A DNA stretch of 64,000 nt from Amphiura filiformis (taxonomy: Eukaryota > Echinodermata > Ophiuroidea > Amphilepidida > Amphiuridae), in NCBI RefSeq assembly GCF_039555335.1, contig NC_092642.1, positions 9,310,752 through 9,374,751 of the forward strand, written 5' to 3'. This document shows positions 1 through 11,539 of the stretch, in pieces. The notes beneath the pieces are model-generated. The model was given only the letters and a program-made list of their open reading frames with translations, was not told the origin of the DNA and searched no databases. The first letter of the stretch is position 1, and each line of letters opens with the position of its first letter. A program made the translations under genes and the position numbers.

Positions 1-3000
1 GCTCTATTAAGAGACTTGTTTACATCTTTTGAAAACAACTTGTTATAACTTAGTGGCATATGCAATACATCTTCCAAATTGATTGTTTCTTTGTTATTAC
101 ATTGTTTAAAACTTTGCCAGCTTAAAATGACTTCTTTGTAAAACTGGGGGAAATTTGCAGGAAAAACAGAATCATCAACATTACATTGTAATAGGAACTC
201 CAGACCTCCCATTCTATTAAAGAAATAATTTGGGACATCTTTCCACGGTGCATAACCTTCACTCAAAAATCTTTTTAGCCACATTATCTTTAATGCTTTG
301 TCTGTATTGAATATATTTACCATCTCTATTCCTCCGCTTTCTTTTGGTGCAATTAAAACAGAACGTTTGATTTTTTCTGGTTTTCCACTCCATAAGAAGT
401 TATACAGTATCTTTTGAACATCAGATAACACATTTCCACTCACATAATCTGTGGACATTAAATAAGTCATTTGTGAAATACCAATACTTTTTACTAATAA
501 GACCTTTCCTCTAAGTGTTAGATCTCTTTGTCTCCAAATATCTAATTTGTCCTTTAATTTTGTGAGTCTTGGTTGAATATTATACTCATTACATTTTTTA
601 CTATCATAACCAACAAATAAGCCCAATATTTTCACAGGTTCCTTAGTTGGTTTAATACCATAAACATAATCATTACAGTTTCCAAGACTTCTTATCTTCA
701 TCAATTCTGTTTTCTCCAAATTTATCTTCAAAACAGACAACCTTCCAAACTTATCTATTTCTCTTACAAGATTCTCCACAGATTTTGAATCGGATAGAAA
801 AAAGGTTGCATCATCTGCAAAAAAGGAGCACTTAAGCTCCACCCCACTTGGGAGTTCTATGCCATTAAGGCGATATAATACCCTGATTTTCATCAGTACC
901 CATCTTCTTTTTTTTGTTGCAAATTTATGAAGTATATAAATATGTTCATCATCTCATGTCCTGAACTTATAAAATATCTCTACGTACAAAGTGGTTTTAA
1001 ATCATTTTAGAAAATCATTTTAGCCCTATATATTTTTTTGTTTACTGTATCCTGGTAACTGAGATGTGTGTTTCATAACAAACCATAATTTATTCTATTG
1101 AACATGTCCAAGTAGAATACATGAATAGAATACATTAAATCCTTTGTTATACTATCTATAGAAATGTACTCACTGATTATATAACACTGAATAAATTAAA
1201 TAGGCCTAATCTCTTCCACATAGACAATTTAATACTACACCGTGTATGTATCTTCTATAATGTGTAGGTTAGGAAAACATATTAAAAAAGGCTATAAGGT
1301 CATCAAAGGTCAGGTTATAGGTCAATTGGTTCAGGTCAAATTCAGGCATCAATTTTGAATACATGTGATAGTCTGTGATATCATACATGTCATAATGAGG
1401 CATCAATTTTGATATTTTGTCTGTTACTGGATATATAATGGAAATGTGTGAGGTGGATATACTAAAATACCTTGGGATGTAAATGGTGAGTACAATTTAG
1501 ATTGCCTAGTTGAGTTGGATTGGGCAAATAAATATAAAATAGTTACCAAAATCACAAAAATGAAGCTTACGGAAAACTACCTAATATGGTGGTATAGGTG
1601 ACAAAAATACAATCTTTTTCAACATTGCTGTAGTGTGGTTGTGGTAACCTGTTACCTATGGCTTAATTAAGTTTCAGTGACATAGTGTCGCAAGTTCAAA
1701 ATACAAAATATAGCTCGACATTGAAAATAGAAGCATTTTAACCGGTTCGTTTTTTGATAGTTGTGGAGCACCAAGTTCATGAAGTCATAAAAGAAATCAG
1801 GGACCACTTATTCCCATTTTACATATCAACATTATTTTTCTAATGTGTTAGCAACACATATCCAAAATTTTAACGAAATCCGTTGATAGTAAGCTTTCCA
1901 AAATGAAGTGAATTTAAATCATCAGTGATGTACCTCCTTTTGGCTTCTATCTTCAAAAGCATGTAAGCTACATTGATACCGATGCCACCAATAAAACGAG
2001 AAGATTTCCCCTTCATTTTGCATACCACTTTGTCCAATTTTTTTTTTTTGTAATTTTTTCACAAAATGCAAAAAAATGCAAAAAAAAAAAATCAATGGGT
2101 GTAGTACCCCCTTAATATCTTTACATTTCAAAGTTATTAAAGCCAACATTTCTATCACACACACGAATAATGCTGTTGATAACGGGCATCCTTGACGAAC
2201 ACCTCGTGTCAGATCAAACCAACCAGTAGAAAACCCTTATTTATTACACAACTTTTAATATTTGAATAAAAACATTTTACCCATGAAAGCAGGTTTGGAC
2301 CAAAATTAAATTTTTCAAGGTTGCCATAAGAAAACTCCATTCAACAGAATCAAAAGCTTTCTCCAAATCGGCAAAAAGTAACATACCAGGAATGTGGTTA
2401 TCCTTTGTGTACTGCAGAATATCTTCAACTAAACGAATATTTTCTCCAATATATCTACCTTTGACAAAGGCTGTTTGATGATTACCTATAATACTTGGTA
2501 GTATACCTTCCATTCGTTTAGCAATTGCCTTTGTACCTATTTTGTAATCGATATTTAATAATGATATTGGACGCCAATTTTTGATCAGCTTTGGATCTTT
2601 TCCAGGCTTAGGTAGAAGAGAAATTATTGCTTGTGATTGCGTTGTTGAAAGTTGACCATTTAAGTAACCAAATTTTAAAGAGTCAACTAAAATATTTCCA
2701 AGCAAATCCCAGAAACATAGGTAAAACTCACTAGAGAAACCATCACTCCCAGGAGATTTATTTTTAGACATATCTTTTAAGGTTTTGTAACATTCGTCCA
2801 AAGTCAAACGCTTTTCACAGAGCTCTTGCTGTTGTGGAGAAAGCTTTGGAATCTCAATTTGATTTAAATATTCCTCAATATCTTCATAACCTTCACCATC
2901 TTGTTTACTTGAGAAAAGATCTTCATAAAGACTTTGATTTCTCCAAGAATATCTTTTGATGTTGTTTTAAGGACATTATTTACAAGTAATTCATCAATTC

Positions 3001-4175
3001 CCTTTTTTGAAACCGGCATTTCTTTTTTCCAAGTTAAAAAAATATTTAGAGCTTTTTTCTCCATCATCATAATACCTGCTCTTGATCTCACAATACTACC
3101 ATTAACTTTGTATTTATATATTTCCTCTAAGTTTTTCTTCACTTCGGCATACTCGTGTACAATTTCTTCTTGAAGTTCATTATTTATCTTTTCTTCAAGA
3201 TCAATTAATCTTTTATTCAAAGATCTTTCACGTGCATTTCTTTCTCAATTTTTGTGGTTGAATATGATATGGTTTCCATACGTAATTTGAACTTCATAAA
3301 TTCCCAAAATTGTTGATCATTTAAGTTAGCATATTCACGTTTAACATCTGAAATGACACTTTTAATTAAATTATGATAATCAACATCTTCTAGAAGACTA
3401 TTATTGAACTTCCAAAAACCCGGCCCACGAGGCTCGGTATCACTCAAAGAAATCTTCATAATAATTGTTTGGTGATCGGACATAATACTTGGTACAATAT
3501 TACAATCTACTATATTCATTTTAAACGACTGCGGTATAAACCAATAATCAATCCTTGATGCAGAATTGCGATTACGTGTTGACCATGTGTAAGCTATTTT
3601 GGTAGGGTTTCTTGTACGAAAAATGTCTATTAAATTGTTTTTAAAAAGAAGACGTTTGAGGGAATTCGGCCATTCTTATGCTCATCCTTAATAGTATTAT
3701 TTTTAGATTTTCTATCCAAAGTGATATCCATAGCTAAATTCATATCGCCTCCTATAATCAAGTATTCTTTAATTACATTCTATAATATTGCTTAACTGAT
3801 CATAAAAGATAACTTGATCTTTGTCATTATTGGGAGCGTACACATTTAACAGGTAAAAGGGTGTTTTTTTCGATACTAACTTTTGCTAAAATGAATCTTC
3901 CTTCCGAGTCACTTATCACTTGGTCAAACGTACATGTAATTGTTGGATTTACTAAAATAGCTACACCTTTACTATCGTTTGTTCCATGACTAAAAACAAT
4001 ATTACTTGACCATTCTCGTTTCCACTGTTTTTCTAAATTTTTACAGCAATGTGTTTCCTGAAGGAATATAATGTCTATTTTTTCTTCTTCATATACATAA
4101 AGATTGCTTTACGTTTTTTACATTTCTCAACCCACGGACATTCAGAGATGCAACATTTATACACGACATAAATAA
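1..4175 (-). pseudogene. L1/Tx1-type LINE ORF2 (endonuclease + reverse transcriptase), broken
   Basis: Read on the minus strand, this is the second ORF of an L1/Tx1-group non-LTR retrotransposon; its C-terminus runs off the left edge. An APE-type endonuclease begins near 4160 (ASLNVRGLRN) and shows LQETH, GGDMN and a SDHQ motif near 3475. The reverse transcriptase follows: KNWRPISLLN, LLFADLEKAFDS (motif A, about 2330-2370), RGVRQGCPLS (motif B, about 2180-2215) and FFADD (motif C, about 815-835). The thumb and C-terminal region continue to base 1. Frameshifts are visible near 2315, 2935, 3050 and 3220, with more in the endonuclease, and a 1.2-kb insertion splits the RT between motifs B and C. 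It is therefore a dead copy. The assignment to the L1/Tx1 group rests on motif style, not on a tree. Confidence 0.88.
869..2111. mobile_element. 1,243-bp TTAA-flanked DNA element inserted in LINE RT
   Basis: TTAA occurs at 865-868 and at 2112-2115. The two ends resemble each other as inverted repeats: GGCGATATAATACCCTG at the left, and GGGGGTACTACACCC read inward on the minus strand at the right. When the element and one TTAA are ignored, the LINE reading frame runs on without a break from ...CKDI to NGIELPSG..., just before the FADD motif. TTAA is thus the duplicated target site and these are the true borders. TTAA targets are used by piggyBac and Kolobok transposons. No transposase is visible inside, so this is a non-autonomous copy. 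The interior is AT-rich with long A/T runs (about 2040-2090). Confidence 0.8.
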
Positions 4176-4409
4176 GAAGTACAAATAATAAAAATAATAA
4201 TATTAAATAATAACGAGATTTGAAATAACAAAAATGTAAACAAAAGATAAATCCTGATCTACTTGATCAGTTTAGAGGGTGTCCACCCATCCGAAAATAT
4301 TACAAAATGTTCACCAATCAGTTCAAGAGTTCACCTTGCTTTTATAGCCAAGTTCTTTCAATAGTTCTTAATATTTAATGTTTGTTTATTTTCATTGTTT
4401 GCGCTTTAA

Positions 4410-5065
4410 GGGCTGGGGTATGAACGTTTGGACAGTATTTATTGTGGGACATTAGAGCACATCAGACATATCGAATTGCATTCTGAATACGAAGAATGTC
4501 ATTCTGATATCAAATAATTTTGATTTTTGAAATTCGCAATTTAATACACATTTTATGGCAAATCATTAAAATTGATATTTTGATATTTAACAGTACTTGA
4601 AGTAAACTTTATAAATCTGATGATTTATACTTAAAGTGTATGTAGGTGGGATGAAAAAGCCGACGATCAATTGAAAATTTTGACCTTTCGTATTGAAGAT
4701 ATGGATTTTTTCCCCAAAACACCAAAAAAAAAGGTCTTTTGGGAAAAAATCCATATCTTCAATATGAAAGGTCAAAATTTTCAATTGACCGTCGGCTTTT
4801 CCTCCCTGCTACATACACATTAAGAATATGTCATTAGATTTATATAATTTACTTCGAGGACTGTTATATATCAAAAATTTGAAAAATATCAAATTTTTAT
4901 AATTTGTCATAAAATTTGTATTATATTGTGATTTTCAAAAAATGAAAATTATTTGATATCAGAAAGACATGCTTCGTATTCAGAATGCAATTCGATAGGT
5001 CTGAGGTGCTCTCATGTCCCACAAAAAATACTGTCGAAACGCAATAAACGCTCATTTTAGATCCC
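4410..5065. mobile_element. 656-bp TTAA-flanked palindromic MITE (family P1)
   Basis: The whole segment is a near-perfect fold-back: the left arm (about 4410-4725) is the reverse complement of the right arm (about 4745-5065), with a short A-rich loop near 4720-4745. It is flanked by TTAA at 4406-4409 and 5066-5069. The ends start GGG and finish CCC, and both arms carry GACAGTATTT close to the tip. Single-arm relatives occur at about 27095-27245 and 34865-35165, both in introns of the SLC10 gene. No coding capacity is present. It lies in the gap between the two ORFs of the L1-type LINE. Confidence 0.85.
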
Positions 5066-5167
5066 TTAAACATTCAGTTATGGTGTTGAGATTCACTTAT
5101 TGATGCGGAACTCCGCTATCAAACTGTCTTTCATTATACTTGTAAACAGTATTGTGTCCATAATAAT

Positions 5168-7255
5168 GTGGGTGCAGCTATCATTCTAACTCGTTTCCAG
5201 TTGGTTGATCATCACCAAGGTCTCGCTGATCATCCCTATGGCAACGGGGTGACACTTCTCTCGAAGCATGGCAAAATGACCCCTCCATTGTGTTTGTTCA
5301 TTTGTGTATGGAGAGCCATTATACTAGAAATACCTTTTAAAATCATTAAATTAGTATCACCCTGGCGGCCCCGTGCACTGGGAAACCAGAATTTGTTGTT
5401 TAAAAAGAAACCAAAATACAAAAAAAAATCCAGATCTGCCTGTGTATATATAAATGGGTTGCAAAATTGGTCTCAAATATTAATGAATTAAAAGAAACAT
5501 ACGGGAATGAACCATTGACCTGACGCCATGATGGCAGAATTTATTAGTCGTTTTATTTCATGTTTTTACCGCATATCAAAATCCCATTTCTTGTTTAATT
5601 TATAATGACTTATAATTTGCATATTCAATGTGCAGTCCATATGCACAAACGAATACTAGTCTTTTTGATATTGAGCTTTTTGTACAACTCATATAAACAT
5701 GTCACTAAAGCAGGTCACATGTGTTGACCTTCTTCTATTGTATTTGTTCATCTGTGTATGGAGAGAAAACGCCATTGGAACTCCATCGGTATTAAGGCGT
5801 AGTTCATTGAACTCACCGGATTGCTATTCCAAGTACTTTGATAATACAGATAATATGTACTAATGGGTCGAGGCGATTGCATTATGTGCTGACCTTCTTC
5901 TATTGTATTTGTTCATCTGTGTTTGGAGAGAAGACGCCATCGAAACTCCATCGGTATTAGGGCGTAGTTCATTGAACTCACCGGATTGTTATTCCACAGT
6001 ACTTTGATAATACAGATAATACGTACTAATGGGTCGAGGCGATTGCATTGAAAAACTAATAAATTATTCATAACAGTTACGTAATCAGTCGATAGTGCGG
6101 ACACTCTTTACTTGCAAACCATCAAAATTCGTAATCTTTTTGCGTTGGAAAAAAACCACGTGAATAGAGTGTCCTCTCAAAGGTAATACTCTGTGCCACG
6201 GAATAGGCCTGGAAGCGGCACTAGAAATTAGCATGAAGCCGCATTCATATGTAAATAGCGTATTGTTATTTAAATTTGCGCCCAGACGTATTGACAGGCG
6301 GCTGACACTGAAAAATTTGCATGGAAAAATGACCCGTCTCCTCCGCAGCCAATTTGGTTCCGCTCCATCGAAATCAAGCCGGTCACGGAGGAGACTACCC
6401 TCCTTTGTGTTTGTTCATTTGTGTATGGAGAGCCCTTTTGGAGTCCGGAATGACTTAGGCTACGCTCTCAGCTAGAGTCCGACGCTGCATTGCACTAGAA
6501 ATACCTTTTCTGTGAAATCGCTATAGAGCCAATCGGGAGCACGTATTCGTTTTGAAAATATAGCATTAAAATTAGTATCACCCTTGTGGCCACCGTGCAG
6601 TGGAAAACCTTAATTCTTTCATTAAAAGGAAATGAAAATTAAAAAAAACACGGATCTACTTGTGCACCAATAAAATTGGCACAGCAATTTGTCTCAAATA
6701 TGAATGAATTTTAAGAAACAAACGGGGTATGATGAACATTGACCTGACGCCATGATAGTAGGATCTATTAGTCGTTTTATATACAATGTATATACCGTAT
6801 TGTCATAATACCAATATTTGTCATTATATATAATGAGTAATATCTAGCAACGTAAATGTGCAGTTCATATGCACAAACGAATACTGATCTTTATCATATT
6901 CAGGTTTTTGTACATCACATATAACATGTCACATAGGAGGTCATACGTGTTGACCTTCATCTATTGTATTTGTTCATCTGTGTATGGAGAGGATTAGCGC
7001 CATTAAACGCCATTAAAACGCCATCAGTATTAGGGCGTAGTTCAGTGAACTCACCGGATTGCTATTCCAAGTACTTTGATAATACAGATAATATGTATTA
7101 ATGGGTCGAGGCGATTGCATTGAAAAACCTAATAAATTATTCATAACAGTTACGTAATCAATCGATAGTGCGGACACTTTTTATTTGCAAACCACCAAAA
7201 TTCGTGATCTTTTAGCGTTGGAAAAGAAACCACGTGAATAGAGTGCCCTCTCAAG
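5168..7255. repeat. Tandemly repeated block, two ~1.1-kb units with an internal duplication
   Basis: A unit of about 1.1 kb is present twice, at about 5230-6185 and 6290-7255. Both contain, in order, the segments TGTTTGTTCATTTGTGTATGG, ACTAGAAATACCTTTT, TTAGTATCACCC, TGACCTGACGCCATGAT and GGGTCGAGGCGATTGCATTG. A sub-segment of about 160 bp is itself repeated inside the first unit (about 5728-5885 and 5889-6050). Both units end in GTGAATAGAGTG followed by a CCTCTCAA stretch. A diverged copy of the unit end lies at about 8260-8395, fused to the remains of LINE ORF1. No open frame of note; function unknown. Confidence 0.75.
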
Positions 7256-8260
7256 AATATCAACTCTCTGGTATTAAGGGCGACAGTCATGTTATCCAGA
7301 CAGAGAATGTCTTGATGCGCCAGGCATGTCAAATTGCTGAGTGAATGTGTATAAATCCCTTTCTGTATAGGTAATAAGCTAGTATATTTCGTGTTCCAGT
7401 TTGTTATAAACAAAAAATAAGTATTATATAAAATATATTAAGTGTATAAACTTTGAAGTGCAGAGCTCCAAATCTAGCTAAATCGTGTAGTGTGAAATTA
7501 TGCTGCGTGACCCCATCTGCGTGGTAGAATTATATTCATAAAACATTGAATTTAACATATAATATGGGCAGCCAACCACGATTTATCAGCATTTAAAAGA
7601 TATATTAATTAGCAAAGATAAATAATCAATAATACAAATGTCAATTTAACTAGTAAACAAGTCTGAAATCTTAAAATGTTGCCACGTGATTTCCCGAACA
7701 CATGATATTTCAACACGTGACCATTATTCAGATTTACCGTAAGTATTTAGAGTATGGTACACGGCTTGCAGGCAACTGTGTATTTCTTTACTTCCGTATA
7801 AAATCAATAATTCATGCAGGGAGCCAAGTAACATTCTGTCTGCTTAGTGCAGATTGTATTTTATTTTACTTGAGAGCATAATAGAAATACATAAAGACGA
7901 ATAAGGCGCCATGATGGAAAGCTATGGAAGGTCAGGTCGGGTATCAAAGGTTATTTTAACTTCAAATACTACTTGTGTTTCACACCTTGCCTCTGTCACG
8001 TATTTCCTTCATATTATTGACTTCAAGTCCTAATTTTGACTTTGCTATTGCAAAATGTCATTTCATATCAAATTAGTAGACTTTCTTTGAAAGAACATAT
8101 CACTGGTGCCTGATGGGAATACCCGTCCGCCATTTCATTAAACTGGATCGTTTTCGCGTGATTTGTGCCCAGATGTATTGGGGGCGCGCTATACTCTCAT
8201 TGAACAGGCAAAGTTCGCAAAACTAACAACGTTGATATTTGCCAATATTAATTAACATGA
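7256..8260. other. No recognisable gene
   Basis: AT-rich sequence without a convincing coding frame, tRNA or inverted repeat. It lies between the tandem block and the LINE ORF1 remnant and may be diverged repeat material. Confidence 0.5.
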
Positions 8261-8356
8261 TCCAAGGGGTCGAACATGAATTATTCATAACGGATCGATA
8301 ACTGGCCTCACTTTCTAGCTAGTAAACCAGCGGAATTTTCCATAGGTTTTGCGTTG

Positions 8357-9322
8357 CTAATAGAACAACCGTGAATTTAGTGTCACCCCCTTGTCTGTGC
8401 CTATGGTCTCGTTGTTCAGTGTGCCGGCAATTCCTGTGTATTGGGCCTGTATATTCTCCATAATCTCGACGCGACCGTATGTATCATCTGCATAAAAGGC
8501 GCCTTGTTTCCTTTTTGTCCCTCCAGTAACCAGCGACAAACCGGAAATAAATTTTCTTCTTATACAGTAATTTTACTCGTTCAGAGAACGCCTTTTTCTC
8601 CTTTAAATCCTTGACCGTTAGGTCCTCTACTATGTGATAATTTTCATACTTAAGTTTCTCCTTCTTTTCGGTCATAATGTCCATTTTATCTTGATACCGG
8701 AGAAATTTGACCAAGATGTGTCGATTTACACCGTGACGAAACTTTCCATCTCTATGAGCACGTTCTATTTCGATGTCTCCTCTGTCAAATTGCTCCTTCA
8801 AAATGGTCTCCACTATCTCAAAGACATTTTCCCCCTTTTTCCGGGGTACCCTATTATCCGTATGTTACTTCTACGTGAATGTCTTTCAAGCTTATTAATG
8901 TGATCATGCAGCTCGGCGATTTTGCTTGTATTTGATCCGATCTTTTCTTTCTGATTTTTTGCTATTATGTCCAGGCGTTTTGTGTCCTTTTTTATGTCTT
9001 TAATTTCCTCACCTTGGAAATTCACGGCAGCTTTAATATCATTCAGTTCCTTCTTCAGTTCATTCTGTCCAGTAATAAGGGCCGTTTAATGTATGCGTTT
9101 ACCGTTTACGTCCTGATCCTTTGCACTATCGTTGCCAGTAGGCTGGGCATTAGCACTACGGGAATCATCGGCGAAATATTTACTTGTAGTCGGCCTTGGA
9201 TCAGCTGCGTTTTGTTTAGCGCTAGTGTTACGTGCAGTACTCACATTACTACCGCCGCTGTTTGAATCACCCGCAATATCATTTCCACCTTGATTTTTTC
9301 TTCTTCTGGTATCCATTTTCAT
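8357..9322 (-). pseudogene. L1-type LINE ORF1 (coiled coil + RRM-like + CTD), broken
   Basis: Three minus-strand fragments together look like an L1 ORF1 RNA-binding protein. The N-terminal part (9322-9086) is low complexity, rich in N, S and D. A TAA at 9086-9088 interrupts the frame; the same frame then continues with a coiled-coil region (KDIKKDTKRLD, ELHDHINKLERHSRR) into an RRM-like start (NIRIIGYPGK). A one-base shift near 8820 (in a C/T-rich run) leads to IEIERAHRDGK and RHILVKFLRYQDK, typical of the ORF1 C-terminal domain. A second shift near 8530 leads to the end of the protein (GAFYADDTYGRVEIM). ORF2 of presumably the same element lies about 4.2 kb away on the same strand, the gap being filled by inserted repeats. 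Confidence 0.78.
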
Positions 9323-9838
9323 TCGAAATTTTGATCAGTGTGTTCCGAAACTGCTAAATACGTCGACAGTATCAATATTTCTGATTCTGGTGATTAAAGG
9401 TGTCGAGGTTGCTGACGATGATGGACGTGCGTCAAATCGGCTCCTAAATTGTGATTGCTTATTCCATCTGCGAGCTCTTCATGATCAGATTTTATGGTCA
9501 TCGTCTCATAATAACATCAAGGATCATCGGGGATGATATTTTGGAGAAGCTCTGCCATTAATGAAGAGATTTAGCGCATTTTTAGAACCGACCTGGACAC
9601 CTGTGAAGAACATCGCTATACCGGAAGCTTACTGCTACTGGCGGGAATCCAAGATGGCGACGCCCATGTAAAACAACATCTTGTCGACTATAACCAAGGT
9701 GATAAAACAGATGATGCAAAGAAATTGGACATCAACTTGTGTGTAGATGAACAGCGGAAGACACATTTACTTATAAAATCTGGATGACAAGGTAGCAAAT
9801 TTTCAATTTGTTTCTGTAAACCGTGTAATACCAATCCA
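9323..9838. other. Shared 5' region between two head-to-head LINEs
   Basis: The minus-strand L1-type ORF1 starts at 9322 and the plus-strand CR1/L2-like ORF starts at 9839. The 516 bases between must hold both 5' untranslated regions or their truncated ends, and therefore at least one internal LINE promoter. No TATA box stands out and the border between the two elements is not visible. Confidence 0.45.
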
Positions 9839-10753
9839 ATGTTTACAATGGCTCGACATAGTAAGAAAATGGTGAATGATAAAACGATGTCATGGTTACC
9901 AATCCTGTATACACTGGTTGTGTTGCTACTCATTAATCATGTCCTTGATCATGGTAAATCAAAGAATCATCAACTAAATTTCAGACATAATACTTTATTA
10001 GAGGCCACACCAAGCCTTGGCCTAAAGCTATACTATTGGAGTATTGTTGATAAAGCAACAAGAACAGGTCAGAAACCACAACCATACAGTGTGACCTTTG
10101 TTCTGCTTCTGGTTTTAGGAGGGGATGTTGAGTCAAACCCAGGGCCGGTTAAGGATCCGTGTAAAATCTGTAGTAAACCGGTGGCTAAGACGCATAGAGC
10201 CTTACAGTGTGATGAATGTGATCAGTGGGTTCATATCAAATGCGGCGATATAACACCAATTGAGTACGAAAACTTGGGGAAGAGTAGTGCTACATGGATT
10301 TGCCACATATGTGGATTTGCAAATTTTTCAACATCATTCGGCAGCTCAGAATCAATCCTAAGCACTGAAAATTCCTTTACAGTTTTGACAGATGAGGATG
10401 ATATGAATGGTACTGGTAACAATGCTAGATCATCAGACAATCCTGATAATCCCAATCCTGATTCAAGTTCAACAGAATCAGAGGCAAGTAGTGAGCACAG
10501 TGGGCCAACAAGACACAAACCAAAATTTAGAAAGCTTAAACTACTTATTATCAATTGCCAAGGTTTAAAAAGCAAGAGGAAACAAAGAGACTTCCAGAGT
10601 GTAATACAACAAGAAGACCCGGACATTATTTGTGGTACTGAGTCCCATCTGGACTGGATGGAGATTACTGCTCCAGTGAGATCTTCACCGATAGTTTTGA
10701 CATCTTTAGGAAGGATCGTAACAGATACGGGGGAGGTGTTTTTGTTGGGTTAA
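9839..10753 (+). CDS. LINE ORF part 1: hydrophobic leader, 2A, PHD finger, start of endonuclease
   Basis: Residues about 19-37 are hydrophobic (PILYTLVVLLLINHV) and could be a signal anchor. Residues 87-103 form a 2A-like sequence ending DVESNPGP. A C4HC3 PHD finger follows at residues 108-158: cysteines 108, 111, 124, 127, histidine 132, cysteines 135, 155 and 158. An acidic, serine-rich linker leads to the start of an APE endonuclease (LLIINCQGLKS and then CGTESHL, with the catalytic Asn and Glu). A one-base loss near 10677 throws the frame, so the last ~25 residues here are not genuine; the true continuation (YGGGVFVGLKRD) is one frame over, ending just before the next piece. Confidence 0.85.
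   Translation: MFTMARHSKKMVNDKTMSWLPILYTLVVLLLINHVLDHGKSKNHQLNFRHNTLLEATPSLGLKLYYWSIVDKATRTGQKPQPYSVTFVLLLVLGGDVESNPGPVKDPCKICSKPVAKTHRALQCDECDQWVHIKCGDITPIEYENLGKSSATWICHICGFANFSTSFGSSESILSTENSFTVLTDEDDMNGTGNNARSSDNPDNPNPDSSSTESEASSEHSGPTRHKPKFRKLKLLIINCQGLKSKRKQRDFQSVIQQEDPDIICGTESHLDWMEITAPVRSSPIVLTSLGRIVTDTGEVFLLG
10097..10147 (+). other. 2A-like ribosome-skipping motif
   Basis: The encoded peptide FVLLLVLGGDVESNPGP (residues 87-103) matches the 2A consensus D-(V/I)-E-x-N-P-G-P. In known 2A sequences the ribosome releases the upstream chain between the final Gly and Pro and carries on. If active, it would separate a ~102-residue hydrophobic leader from the PHD-EN-RT protein. 2A motifs in non-LTR retrotransposons are established in trypanosomes and sea urchins; activity of this one is inferred. 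Confidence 0.85.
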
Positions 10754-10770
10754 AGAGAGACCTGCTCGGC

Positions 10771-11535
10771 ATGGAGGAAGACGGCCTTCAAACAGATTGT
10801 GAATCAGTCTGGGTTAAAATACTCTTTGCCGGGAAACAACCCCTTTATGTAGGGTCCTTTTACAGAACCACAAATTCTGACCCAAAGGCACTTGAAGAAC
10901 TTGATATTGCTCTGAAAAAGTTAACTGGAAGAAACTGTCTACCCAATATTATTATAGGTGGTGATTTCAACACACCTGATATTAATTGGACATCTATGAC
11001 CATTAAGAAAAATCCACAGTATGGCAAGAAACTTAATCAAACTCTTCTAGACATAGCAAATGACAACATGCTAACCCAAGTCCAGCACGTTCCTACCCGT
11101 GGTGACAATATCTTGGAATTGTGCTTCACAACTCTTCCTGATCAAGTGAAGGATGAATATGCAGTCCCAGGAATTGGTGACCACGATGCAGTCTCTGTGA
11201 ACCTTGACACTGCTGTCAAGTACAGCCGTAAGCAACCAAGAACTGTTTACCAATTCAGGAAAGGGAACATGGATGGAGTCAGAGAAGACATGGAGGATTT
11301 CAAGGACTGTTTTTTAGAATCTGAACCAATGGGAAATAACATTGAAGACAACTGGAATTCACTTAAGAATGCAATTTTCAAGGCAATGGACAACAATGTT
11401 CCAACAAAACAGTTATCAACATGGCAACATGTGCCTTGGATGACTACCACCATCAAAAGATTAAATAAGAAAGAAAAAGAGACAATGGAACAAAGCAAAG
11501 AGGACACAAACGGAGGAAGACTGGGAAACTTTTAG
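10771..11535 (+). CDS. LINE ORF part 2: APE endonuclease
   Basis: Continuation of the endonuclease in a second frame, with the catalytic features IIGGDFNTPDINW and GIGDHDAV, then the linker towards the RT. The domain nicks target DNA to prime reverse transcription. The real frame joins the upstream piece through the one-base loss near 10677. It leaves this frame again near 11495, where a second one-base shift precedes the stop at 11533-11535; the correct frame reads EEDWETFRKLRKE across that point. Confidence 0.85.
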   Translation: MEEDGLQTDCESVWVKILFAGKQPLYVGSFYRTTNSDPKALEELDIALKKLTGRNCLPNIIIGGDFNTPDINWTSMTIKKNPQYGKKLNQTLLDIANDNMLTQVQHVPTRGDNILELCFTTLPDQVKDEYAVPGIGDHDAVSVNLDTAVKYSRKQPRTVYQFRKGNMDGVREDMEDFKDCFLESEPMGNNIEDNWNSLKNAIFKAMDNNVPTKQLSTWQHVPWMTTTIKRLNKKEKETMEQSKEDTNGGRLGNF

Positions 11536-11539
11536 AAAG

